From contig DASVWI010000012.1 of the NCBI GenBank assembly GCA_036389675.1, positions 248,001-312,000 on the forward strand: 64,000 nucleotides of DNA. The letters run 5' to 3'. The translations under genes were made by a program, and so were the position numbers. This DNA is from DASQYE01 sp036389675. Its GTDB lineage: Bacteria > Acidobacteriota > Blastocatellia > Pyrinomonadales > Pyrinomonadaceae. Positions 18,920 through 27,794 of this stretch are shown piece after piece (position 1 is the first letter of the stretch; each line of letters starts with the position of its first letter). The notes under the pieces are model-generated. The model ran no database searches, was not told the origin of the DNA, and worked only from the letters and a program-made list of their open reading frames with translations.

Positions 18920-21730
18920 TTAATTTATTTCCTGATTTTGCGAGACTCGAAGCCAGACGCTCGCCTCTCCTTCGGCGCGAATCAGTGCGCGCACCTCTTT
19001 GTATGAGGCGGCATAGAGCGCGCGCATCTCTTCAGCCGAAGAGGGGCGCTCAAGCTTTCGCTCCAACTCTTCGCGCGACCATTTCACTTTGGGGTCGAAC
19101 CGAGCGAGCATCGCTCCCTCGCCCGCCACATAGATGGCGAGCCCTTCGGCTAGCCAGCGCGGAGTCCTTCCGCGGCCAAGCGACTCGACGACGCTGTGCA
19201 CGTACTCATGGCGCAGGGTGGTCGAGATCACACCGCGACGGCGCAGGAGCGCGAGCGGCTGCAACTCCATGCGTGAGCCGTGCGAGGCCGCAGCGGCCCA
19301 ACCCGGCTGGCCCGTCGCCGCTATGAAGTCCGAGGTCGTTTCGTGTATGACGACATCCAGCGAGCCGACGCCGCCGAGCCCCAGCCGCGCGAGCCGCAGA
19401 CGACGCTCGATGTCAGTGCGCGCTGCTTCGAGCGTACGCAGCACCAGCTCCACTTCGCGGCGGTCTGTGCGCGTCGGGTAACTCACGCGAAAATGCTCGC
19501 TCCCAAGCGTCAAACGATTACTCTGCGACGTGCCCGCGGGCACGAAACCAGCAGCGGCGGGAACAAGATAAGACGCAAGCCTCATCGAAGGAGGAGAGAA
19601 GTGTGCCCTGCCATCAAAGGCGGCGGCGGCGCGCGCAGGCGTCCTCTCGGACACGCTCATGATGCTCGTGCCCGGAAAATATTTACTGATGATCTGCCTG
19701 TAGGTTAAGCCGCGCTGGGCCATGACGTGCGCGCCCTCCTGACAGAGCCCGAGCCCGTGACCGAAGCCGAAGCCGCGAAACGCGAAGCCGCCGCCCGCAC
19801 GGGTCACACTGAAGCGCGAGCTTTTGAGCAGATTCCAGCCGAGGGAGCGCCCCACTATGAGCTTGAAATCCCAGCCGCGAAGCGTTCGGCGTCGCTCGCC
19901 TTCGAGCGTGATCAGCTCTGCGCGGCCCGTCGCATCCCGGCGCGACACGATCACGTCCGTGAGCCTTGCTCCGACATCGCTGCGCGGGTCGCTGCGTAGT
20001 GCCGCGAGCAATCGCTCTGCGGGAATGACATCCTTCCAGTGATGGTGCGGCATGGTCGCGCAGTAATCATCGCGCACTCCGCGCAGGTAGCCGGGCGCAT
20101 CGCTCGTACCCCACAGCGACTGGACGCTCGCCGTCATCCCGCCGCACGAGACGCCGAAATAGGAATCGACCAGTTGTCCGCGCTCATCGCGCAGGACTTC
20201 GCCGCCGGTCGCGGCCACGGCGCGCTCAATCGCATCCAGATTCGAGCCGGCGCGCTCCGCTCCCTTCTCGACGAAGAGGTAGCGCTGGCAGTGCGTCGTA
20301 GTGCAGAAATCAAAACCCTCATGCGCGTGGCGTCCGCGATTCCTGAGCGCGAAGGTGCGGCTCACGACCGCCTGCGCTTTCAGCGCTTCAAACTCGCCCT
20401 CGACGCTGGCCTCCGCCGCCATCACGCCCGACACATACTCTTCCAGCGTCAGGCTACGCATGGTGCTCTCGACACTCTCGGACGAGCCGTTGCGCGTCGT
20501 GACCTTGACGCGAAAGCGCGTGGCATCCGTGCCCGCCTCGCTTCCCGCCGCTCCGTTGCCGTCTTCAACAACGCCAGCCTCCGCGCGCTCGTTGCCGGCG
20601 GCCACGGTTGAAGCCGTGCCCTCTCGTGTGGCTGCTCCACGGGAGCGCGCGCGCAGGTATTCTTCAAAGATGGGACGTGCGACCGTAGCGCCCTCAGCCC
20701 CGTGCGCGCGTCTGAGGAAGACAAGGACGACGAGGCGCACGCTCTCGGGCGTCGAAGCACTGCCCGGACGCGCATCGTCCGCGATACCCACGAACCACCC
20801 CTGAGTGCGAAAGCCGTTGCTCGCCGTTGATGTTCCTGTCTTGCCGTAAATCTGAACGGGCAGTGTGTCGAGCCCTGCGGCGGCGGCTGTGCCGTAAGCG
20901 GTTGCGCCGCGCATGCCGTTAATCAGGATGGCGCGATGCGCCGTGGCAAACTGTACGCGCGCGATCTGCTGAGCCTTGAAATCTTTGGCCGCCGCGCGCT
21001 GCGGGCGATAGAGGTGGCCGCCGTTTGTGAGGGCAGCATAGGCGCTGGCGAGCTGTATGGGCGTGACGAGCAGGTGATCGCCTTCGCCCAGCACGTCGCC
21101 GGGACGCAACTCGCCGCGCCGCAAAGAGCCAGCCGATTCATTCTCCGCATTGACGCCCGTGCGCTCCCCGAAGCCGAAGGAGGAGAGAGTCGCATCGAAC
21201 GCGCCCGCGCTCAAACGCTCGCCGGCGGTCGAGAAATAGTAGTTGCAGGAATAGGCGAGCGCGTGCGTGAGGTCGAGCGGAGTTTTGACCCTCGGGTGCG
21301 TGCAGGCTATTTCGTAGCCTTCGCGTGCGTAATGAGCCGGACAGAGCTTATGTGTCTCTGCGTCGATCAGACCGGCGCGCATCGCCGCGAGAGCCATGAA
21401 GGGCTTGATCGCAGAGCCCGGCGGGAACGCCTGCTCGAAAGCCACTCGCGGATTGACGACGGCGCGCAGGCGACCGCTCTGAGCATCCATCAGGACGATA
21501 GTGCCCTCACGCTCTCCTATCGCAGCGCGCGCCGCGCGCTCAAGCGCCGCGTCAACTTCGTCTTCATTAACGCTCGCCTTCGCATCGCTATCACGCCCGT
21601 TTTGCCCTGCGCCGTCCCGTGCCCTCGAAGTGCAGGCAGCAGAGAACGCGAGGGACAGAAAAACAAGAGCGAGGGCCAGAGCCGGAAGGCGCAGGTGAAA
21701 GCCTTCAAGCCGGTGAAGCATTGCTTTCAT
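18920..21730 (-). CDS. Fusion: PBP transpeptidase + SpoIID + HExxH peptidase
   Basis: A 936-residue exported protein combining three cell-wall or peptidase modules. Residues 1-33 are a signal sequence ending FSAAC, an imperfect lipobox. Residues about 55-360 are a penicillin-binding transpeptidase with Ser106-x-x-Lys109, Ser161-Cys-Asn163 and Lys297-Thr-Gly. Residues about 405-695 are a SpoIID/LytB domain with EEYVSGVMAAE (candidate catalytic Glu440) and GFGFGHGLGLCQEGA. Residues about 740-936 are a gluzincin-like peptidase-MA domain with HEYVH at 841-845 and Glu862 in WLAEGLA. SpoIID proteins are lytic transglycosylases acting on denuded glycan, so the chain joins cross-linking and glycan cleavage. 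The ATG at 21730 overlaps the upstream stop as ATGA; ATG 21721 is an alternative. The stop codon abuts a dispersed repeat, so the C terminus may be trimmed. Confidence 0.88.
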   Translation of the reverse strand: MKAMLHRLEGFHLRLPALALALVFLSLAFSAACTSRARDGAGQNGRDSDAKASVNEDEVDAALERAARAAIGEREGTIVLMDAQSGRLRAVVNPRVAFEQAFPPGSAIKPFMALAAMRAGLIDAETHKLCPAHYAREGYEIACTHPRVKTPLDLTHALAYSCNYYFSTAGERLSAGAFDATLSSFGFGERTGVNAENESAGSLRRGELRPGDVLGEGDHLLVTPIQLASAYAALTNGGHLYRPQRAAAKDFKAQQIARVQFATAHRAILINGMRGATAYGTAAAAGLDTLPVQIYGKTGTSTASNGFRTQGWFVGIADDARPGSASTPESVRLVVLVFLRRAHGAEGATVARPIFEEYLRARSRGAATREGTASTVAAGNERAEAGVVEDGNGAAGSEAGTDATRFRVKVTTRNGSSESVESTMRSLTLEEYVSGVMAAEASVEGEFEALKAQAVVSRTFALRNRGRHAHEGFDFCTTTHCQRYLFVEKGAERAGSNLDAIERAVAATGGEVLRDERGQLVDSYFGVSCGGMTASVQSLWGTSDAPGYLRGVRDDYCATMPHHHWKDVIPAERLLAALRSDPRSDVGARLTDVIVSRRDATGRAELITLEGERRRTLRGWDFKLIVGRSLGWNLLKSSRFSVTRAGGGFAFRGFGFGHGLGLCQEGAHVMAQRGLTYRQIISKYFPGTSIMSVSERTPARAAAAFDGRAHFSPPSMRLASYLVPAAAGFVPAGTSQSNRLTLGSEHFRVSYPTRTDRREVELVLRTLEAARTDIERRLRLARLGLGGVGSLDVVIHETTSDFIAATGQPGWAAAASHGSRMELQPLALLRRRGVISTTLRHEYVHSVVESLGRGRTPRWLAEGLAIYVAGEGAMLARFDPKVKWSREELERKLERPSSAEEMRALYAASYKEVRALIRAEGEASVWLRVSQNQEIN

Positions 21731-21747
21731 CCTTCCGCCTTCATCCT
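21726..21747. repeat. Repeat fragment inside a coding junction
   Basis: These 22 bases are identical to 16000-16021 in the heptamer inverted repeat upstream of citrate synthase. Here they encode the last residues of the membrane protein (RMKAEG then stop) and supply the overlapping start of the PBP-SpoIID fusion. Confidence 0.8.
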
Positions 21748-22629
21748 CGCCCTTGAGAGCGCCCCGAGAGTGATGACCCAGCCGAAGAGCATGAAGAGTG
21801 AAGCCAGAAGTAAGCGCACTCCGAGCAGGCTGATCTCCGTCCACGCGCCGCCCCTCGTCAGATGCGTCGTGATGAGAAAGTAGGGGATGACGCCGAAGAT
21901 GAGCAGGCCGACGGCGTAGACGAGCACAGCGCCCGGCGCAAGCGCGTGAGCGAACACGCCCTTTAGATTCCTGACCGTATGGCCCAGGCCCTCGCGCGCT
22001 ACCGAAATCCACAAACGGATGGCTATGAGCGGCAGCACCAGATAAAGAATCAGCGCTCGCAGCGTTGTGAGAAGGACTTCCTTCCATGAGAATACTTCGA
22101 CGCCGCGTGCTGTCGGTCGCGCCGCTGCCGCCGCCGCGTCCGCCCCGGCTCGTCCGGCTTCCGTGACGGCGGCTGGAACACTCATCTGAAGCTTACCGAA
22201 GATGTAAACGACCAGCCACAGGACGAGCAGCAGCGGCAGCGTCACGACCAGCAGCTTCCAGAAATCTCGCATGGCCGAGCTGAGCAGCTCCTTCGTCTTG
22301 AACCCGTCTTCGACGTACCGTATGCCGATCACCTGAATGATGAAGAAGAGCGCGGGCACAAGCAGGGCGAGCAGAAAAGTGAAAAGCACCTGCCAGAGGT
22401 TAGCCTCTCTGCCGGAGATGAAAAAATAGGTGGCGGAGAGCATCGCGCCGTAGAGCGCGAGCAGCACCAGCAGGGCGCGCCAGTTGCCGAAAAGTCTACG
22501 CGCCGCGCGGCCCATCTCCTTTAAGGAGAGGAGCGGCGACGACCCTGATTGATCAGAAGCGGACGTGCTTTCGGCGTCCGTCCTGACATTCTCCGGCTGT
22601 TCGGTTGCAGAGCCTTCGTTGGTCGCCAT
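21727..22629 (-). CDS. Polytopic membrane protein, unknown
   Basis: A 300-residue integral membrane protein. A hydrophilic Ser/Glu-rich N terminus of about 45 residues is followed by roughly six hydrophobic helices: near 50-72, 80-105, 125-150, 190-210, 230-258 and 268-292. An Ala-rich loop (AGADAAAAAARP) lies between helices three and four. I do not recognise a named family; it loosely resembles the membrane proteins of glycerophosphoryl-diester or DUF4013 type, but I cannot support that. It lies five bases after the alpha-2-macroglobulin stop and overlaps the PBP-SpoIID fusion by four bases, so the three are almost certainly one operon. A role anchoring or exporting part of that module is inference. 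Confidence 0.75.
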   Translation of the reverse strand: MATNEGSATEQPENVRTDAESTSASDQSGSSPLLSLKEMGRAARRLFGNWRALLVLLALYGAMLSATYFFISGREANLWQVLFTFLLALLVPALFFIIQVIGIRYVEDGFKTKELLSSAMRDFWKLLVVTLPLLLVLWLVVYIFGKLQMSVPAAVTEAGRAGADAAAAAARPTARGVEVFSWKEVLLTTLRALILYLVLPLIAIRLWISVAREGLGHTVRNLKGVFAHALAPGAVLVYAVGLLIFGVIPYFLITTHLTRGGAWTEISLLGVRLLLASLFMLFGWVITLGALSRARMKAEG

Positions 22630-22634
22630 CTCTT

Positions 22635-25600
22635 TTATCTCCTGTCGAGGATTGTCATAAGTGAACTGGCCGTGTTTGCCTGCACGGTCGGCTGGTACAT
22701 CAGCTCTGCGCGCGCCGGAGCGGTCTGGAATTGCCCGGGAACCTGTACGCGCATCGCATACTGGAAGGTCGCATCGCCGTCGAACTCGCGCAGGAAGATG
22801 GCCGTCTTCTGATCGCGGAATTCGCGCGAGCTATACCAGTCCGTCCACTTGCCTTCCGTGTAGTTAAGGTCGATGCCGCTCGTGCGCTCGATCTGCTCAG
22901 CCCCGGCGGGTATGGGGTCTTCGATTAAGAGGTACTCGGCCCGCGCGCCCTGCACGCGCAGCCTGACGACGATCAGGTCGCCGGAGCGTATCTCCCCGCG
23001 AAGCGGCTCGACGGCCCACTTGCCCGGCCCTCCGCTTTCGTCTTCGGTCACGCGCAGGCGCAGGTACTCGCGCGTGATCTTCAGCTTGTCGGAGGATTGC
23101 GCGGCGGTGTCGCCGCTCGTGTAGTAATCAAGATTGGCGCTCAGGTAGAGCGCGCCGCGCCCGCGCTTGACCACGCGTATCTCATTGTTGCCGGCGACCT
23201 CGCTGCCCTGACGCTTGACGATGATGGGCTGACCCGAAGCCGTGTCGGCAGCCGTCATGCGGCGCGTCAGTATCTGCTCGCCGTTCAGGTAGACCTCGAC
23301 CGTGTAGTCCGGCTGTAGCTCTTGGCTCGCCTTCATATAGTCCGTCAGGCCGTAGATGGCGAAGGCCGTGTCCTTGGTCGAGTCCCAGCGGTCGCCGAAA
23401 CGACGGCTTGAGACGAGCCAGCGCGCGGCCTTCTGAAGCAGGGGGCTCTGCGGTGAAATCTGCGCGAGCGCCTTCAATGATAGGGCGCTCGCCTCTATGG
23501 TCTTGTTCTCCGTAAAGCCGTAGTGAGACTGGCGCGTGGATTCCCAGTGAGCATGGGCGTCGTCGGTTTTGGCCGAGCGCTCTATCTCGCCCGCGACTTC
23601 TGCGGCGCGACCGTCGTTGCGATATTTAAGAGCGAGGGCCAGAAGCGCGCGCCCGTAGGGCTGCAATTGCCCGCGATTGTTATAGAGCTGGTTGACGTAA
23701 ACGTCGTCCGCGTCGCCGCTCACGGCCAGCGCGTAGCTCATGTAAGCGCGCGTCTCAAGATCGATCTCCTGACCCTCGCCGTCGCGGTTGGCATCCAGCA
23801 TCTGCTTTAATTGATCGCGCGCGCGGAAGATGCGCCCGCCGTCTATCTGGTAACCGGCGCGCTGCGCTATCGTCAGACCGTCGACGACGTAAGCCGTCAT
23901 GAAGGCGTCCGTCTTGTCGTCCTTCCACCAGCCCCAGCCGCCGTCTCCATGCTGGTAAGCGTAGAGACGATCAAGCCCGCGCTGTACCTTCTCGGCGATC
24001 TTATTCGTATCACGAAGCGATGCGGTCTTCACTTCCTGCAAGGTCTGCGAGACGATGACGTTGGGAAGGAAGCTGGACATCGTCTGCTCCGTACAGCCGT
24101 ACGGGTAGCCGGTCAGGTAATCGAGCGCGCCGAAGAGCGTGCCCGCCACAGAGGGCGAGGCTTCGATGCGAAGATAGCGCGCCTGCGCGTGCGCGTTCCC
24201 CGGAAGGTTCAAAGCGAAAGCTTTGTCCGCCTGCTCGTCCGTGATCGAAGAGACTTGCGAGCGATTCTCCCTGAGCCCGCGCGGGACAACCTCCAAAGTC
24301 ATCTCGACAGCATCGCTTTCAGCATCGGTCACAGCCTTCGCCAGCACTCTCACCTGTCCGACCTGTGAGGCGTTGATGCGCCAGTCCACTTGATGCTCTG
24401 CGTCCTTGGCGATCTGCACGCTCTGCGTCGGCCCATCCAGAAGCTCTGCGCCCGCGACCTCGATGGAGATTTGCGTCTGCTTGCCAGTCTTTAAGTAGTT
24501 GTGAACGATGCCGGAGAGCGTGACCGTGTCGCCCTCCGTGAAGAAGCGCGGCATCTCGACGCGCATGATCAGGTCTTTGCGCGCGAGCACGCGACCGACG
24601 CTTGAGCCGACGCGCGTGTCCTCCGTGACGGCCCGCGCCGTCGCGCGCCACGTCGTCAGGTTGTCGGGAAGCTGGACTCTGACCTCCGCCCGGCCCTCGG
24701 CATTCGTCACCACGTCGGGCTGCCAGAAGGCCGTGTCCTTAAACTCCTTGCGTATGGTCAGCTCGGCGTTCTGGCCCTCGTTCTTGAAGTCGGCCAGTTG
24801 GAACGTCCTGCGATTCTGCGCGATGTTCAAGGCGTCCTTGCCCGACGCGCCTGAGAAGTAATAGGAGACGGCGAAGCCCGTCTGCACGGTGTTGTAGCGA
24901 TGGCCGTAAAAGCCCTTGTGTATATCAATCGCCTGCTCGGGCTTGATGCTGTAGATGGCTTCGTCCACGACGCCGAGGCTAAGCTCTGCCCCGGCTGCCG
25001 GCGTGCCGTCGGCATTGCGCGCAAGGATGGTGTAAGAGGCGGTGTCGCGCGGCTTATACTCCGTCTTGTTCGGGATGATCTCAAGGTTCAGGAGCTTATC
25101 GCGCGCGGGCACGCGCAAGGAGCGGTCGCTCGTGTACATCTCGTCGTCCTTGATGAAGGAGACGCCGAGATAGACGTTCGGCGCGTAGCGCGCTTCGATG
25201 GGCACGTCGATCATCACGGCGCGCCCGGTCGCTTCCACCTGCCGCGCCGTCATCACGCTCTCCAGCTCGGTCGTGACGAGCAGGTGAGCTTTGTCCGTCG
25301 GCAGCATCGCCAGCACGTGCGCCGTCTCGCCCGGCTGGTAAGATTTCTTGTCGGGCACGAGCTTGATCGAGCCGGCCTCTTCGTTGGTCGCATCCATCCA
25401 CGCGTTACGCTCGTCGGTGACCCACAGGTAGTCTGTGTTCGAGACATACTGCTTGCCGCTATCGTTAACGATGGTCTTGATGTAGACGCTGCCGCTGGTC
25501 GTCACCTTATACTCGTAGGTGGCCTGCCCCTGCACGTCCGTCTGGACATTGCCCGAAGAGAGCTTCGTCTCGCGCATCTTGTATTCAAAGCCGCCGCCCT

Positions 25601-27617
25601 CGACGGGCGTTCTGTCCCACTCGCGCTGCGAGAATTCGAGCGCGACGCTGGCCGCCACCGGCTTGCCTTCGTAGGTCGCGGTCTCGACCCTGATCCTGGC
25701 CGTGTCGCCAGTGGCGTAGACGTAGCGGTTCGGCGAAGCGCTGGCGACGACGTTGCCGCGCGTGCCGACGAAGCTGGCCGCGCCCTGAATGGTACGACGC
25801 GCGGCGTCCGTGACCTGCGCTTCGAGGCGGTAGGTGTAATCGTAAGGATCATTCTCATCCGGCGGCGGGACTGTGAACTCTATGTCGAGCTTGCCGTTCT
25901 TGTTGAGCGAGCCCTCGCCTTCCTCCACCATGTCGTTGCCGTAGCCGTAATAGTCCTCGCCCTCGCCTTCTTCGCCCTCCTCGCTCTCATCGTCTTCAGC
26001 GCCGGCCCAGCCCGGATAGTAGCGCGAGCGATAGATGTAGTACTGCACGTCGGCGGTCGTGACGGGCGCGCCGAAAAAGTAGCGCGCCTCGACGGAGAAC
26101 TTGACGGTGCTGCCGACGGGGACAAACTTTTTCGGCGCGGTGACGCTGACCTTATATTCAGGCTTCTTATATTCCTGCACCTCGAAGTAGTCGCTCGTTT
26201 GCGCCTCCCCGGCGTGCACGATGATGCGGTAGCTGCCGAGCGGCGCTCCGCCCGCGATGTCAGTCTCTCCGCTGAACGTGCCGCGCGCCGAAAGCGGAAG
26301 CTCTTTTTCTAAAAGCTTTGCGCCGTTCGGGTCTTCGATGGTGACGCTGACGCTGCGGTCAGGGAGCATCTCGTAGCCCTGATCCCCAAGGCGGCGCAGG
26401 ATGCCTTTGAAATAGACCTTCTGCGCGGGACGATAGACGGGCCTGTCCGTGTAGATATATCCGGTCACGCCCTGATCGACACCATCTTCAGCCTCGCCCA
26501 TGCCGAGCGCGAGTGATTCGAGATCGTTGACGGCGAAGTGATCGCGAAGCGAGGCCATGACCAGCACGGCATCGCTCGGCTCAGTCTCGCTCTCGCCTTC
26601 GGCTTCGGGAGACGGAGAAGGCGAAGGCGACGGAGACGCTCCCGCCTGCGGCTTCTCTTTCTCGACGCGCGCGCGAAAGACCCCGTTCTGATCTGTCGTG
26701 CCGGTGGCGAGAGTCTTCGCGCGCCTTGCGACTTCGACAGAGACGCCCGTGCGCGGCGCGCCCGTCTTGCGATCAGCCGCATAGACCAGCACGTCGCCGT
26801 TCGGCGCGGCCTTGTTGATGATCGTCAGGTCTGAGACGACGGCGATGGTGAACGCACGCAGGTCGCCGTTTGTCGCTTCGACCAGATAGACGCCGGGGTC
26901 GCGTTTGCCGAGGGGAACCATCAGCGTGTCGTAGGCGTAATCGAGCGGAGCCAAATCTTCGCGCCAGCTACTGACAAGCTGATCGGGATTCAGAAGCGGC
27001 ACGCGCGCGTAGTCCGCAACGTTGAGCGGCGTGCGGTCTTTCTCCTTACGAAACTTCTGATTGAAGGTGGTGCGAGATTCGCGCTTGAGCTGCCCGCGCA
27101 GGTAGTTCTTGAAAAGACGATAGGCGGCGCTCTTAAAGCTACGCACGCGCTCAAGGATCGACGGGCCTGTCCGGTGAGACGATGCGACCTCCGTTTTCTC
27201 TCGCTCGCCGAGTTCGTGCGGGTTGTCTAGCTGCTTGAAAAATCTGTTGGGGTCGCTGACGCGATAGACGCGAAAGTCCAGTTGCTTGACTCCCTGATAG
27301 TTTATCCACACGCGCGGGTTGGCGCTTGCGCTGTAGGTGCGGTTGGTCGAGAGCGTAAAACCGGGCTTGGCCTCAGGGTCTGTGGCCGTTGAGTTCTCCG
27401 CCGCATCGCTCGCTCGCGCCGCCGCCACCTCGGCCTCGCCCTCTCGCCGGACTTCCGGGTCGGGGGATTTCGCCTTGCGCTCGGCATTGGCGAACGTCTC
27501 TGCTTTGCGCTCTGCCTCGCGGACGCGGGCACGGGCGCGCAGCGTGACGACGCCTGCGGCGGCGATAATCACCAGAAGATAGATGGCGGCGGCTGTTATA
27601 AGCTTTTGCGGTTTCAT
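22635..27617 (-). CDS. Alpha-2-macroglobulin family protein with thioester
   Basis: A 1660-residue envelope protein of the bacterial alpha-2-macroglobulin family, thought to trap foreign proteases in the periplasm. Residues about 7-27 form an uncleaved-looking hydrophobic anchor (LITAAAIYLLVIIAAAGVV) rather than a lipobox. A charged helical region comes next, then macroglobulin beta domains, including GYIYTDRPVYRPAQKVYFKG. Residue Cys1175 lies in YPYGCTEQTM, the CxEQ thioester motif, followed by the helical thioester domain (HGDGGWGWWKDDKTDAFMTAY). Two low-complexity inserts stand out: an SP repeat near residue 325 and a very acidic Glu/Asp/Tyr segment near 540. The ATG at 27617 is preferred to a TTG at 27644. 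In enterobacteria yfhM (A2M) is paired with pbpC; here a PBP fusion lies two genes downstream in the same operon. Confidence 0.95.
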   Translation of the reverse strand: MKPQKLITAAAIYLLVIIAAAGVVTLRARARVREAERKAETFANAERKAKSPDPEVRREGEAEVAAARASDAAENSTATDPEAKPGFTLSTNRTYSASANPRVWINYQGVKQLDFRVYRVSDPNRFFKQLDNPHELGEREKTEVASSHRTGPSILERVRSFKSAAYRLFKNYLRGQLKRESRTTFNQKFRKEKDRTPLNVADYARVPLLNPDQLVSSWREDLAPLDYAYDTLMVPLGKRDPGVYLVEATNGDLRAFTIAVVSDLTIINKAAPNGDVLVYAADRKTGAPRTGVSVEVARRAKTLATGTTDQNGVFRARVEKEKPQAGASPSPSPSPSPEAEGESETEPSDAVLVMASLRDHFAVNDLESLALGMGEAEDGVDQGVTGYIYTDRPVYRPAQKVYFKGILRRLGDQGYEMLPDRSVSVTIEDPNGAKLLEKELPLSARGTFSGETDIAGGAPLGSYRIIVHAGEAQTSDYFEVQEYKKPEYKVSVTAPKKFVPVGSTVKFSVEARYFFGAPVTTADVQYYIYRSRYYPGWAGAEDDESEEGEEGEGEDYYGYGNDMVEEGEGSLNKNGKLDIEFTVPPPDENDPYDYTYRLEAQVTDAARRTIQGAASFVGTRGNVVASASPNRYVYATGDTARIRVETATYEGKPVAASVALEFSQREWDRTPVEGGGFEYKMRETKLSSGNVQTDVQGQATYEYKVTTSGSVYIKTIVNDSGKQYVSNTDYLWVTDERNAWMDATNEEAGSIKLVPDKKSYQPGETAHVLAMLPTDKAHLLVTTELESVMTARQVEATGRAVMIDVPIEARYAPNVYLGVSFIKDDEMYTSDRSLRVPARDKLLNLEIIPNKTEYKPRDTASYTILARNADGTPAAGAELSLGVVDEAIYSIKPEQAIDIHKGFYGHRYNTVQTGFAVSYYFSGASGKDALNIAQNRRTFQLADFKNEGQNAELTIRKEFKDTAFWQPDVVTNAEGRAEVRVQLPDNLTTWRATARAVTEDTRVGSSVGRVLARKDLIMRVEMPRFFTEGDTVTLSGIVHNYLKTGKQTQISIEVAGAELLDGPTQSVQIAKDAEHQVDWRINASQVGQVRVLAKAVTDAESDAVEMTLEVVPRGLRENRSQVSSITDEQADKAFALNLPGNAHAQARYLRIEASPSVAGTLFGALDYLTGYPYGCTEQTMSSFLPNVIVSQTLQEVKTASLRDTNKIAEKVQRGLDRLYAYQHGDGGWGWWKDDKTDAFMTAYVVDGLTIAQRAGYQIDGGRIFRARDQLKQMLDANRDGEGQEIDLETRAYMSYALAVSGDADDVYVNQLYNNRGQLQPYGRALLALALKYRNDGRAAEVAGEIERSAKTDDAHAHWESTRQSHYGFTENKTIEASALSLKALAQISPQSPLLQKAARWLVSSRRFGDRWDSTKDTAFAIYGLTDYMKASQELQPDYTVEVYLNGEQILTRRMTAADTASGQPIIVKRQGSEVAGNNEIRVVKRGRGALYLSANLDYYTSGDTAAQSSDKLKITREYLRLRVTEDESGGPGKWAVEPLRGEIRSGDLIVVRLRVQGARAEYLLIEDPIPAGAEQIERTSGIDLNYTEGKWTDWYSSREFRDQKTAIFLREFDGDATFQYAMRVQVPGQFQTAPARAELMYQPTVQANTASSLMTILDRR

Positions 27618-27794
27618 CAGTGTCACCAGATAAATGTGGGCCAACGCGCGCGCGTGTACGGTCTATGAAGCGCGGCGGTCAAAGGGAGACGGCACTCTAT
27701 TTTTAAGAGAGCCGCAACGGATTTACGATGTCAATATCCTCAGCAGAGGACTGTGGCTGGCCCCTCTGCCATGAGAGATGGCTCTCTCTCTCGT

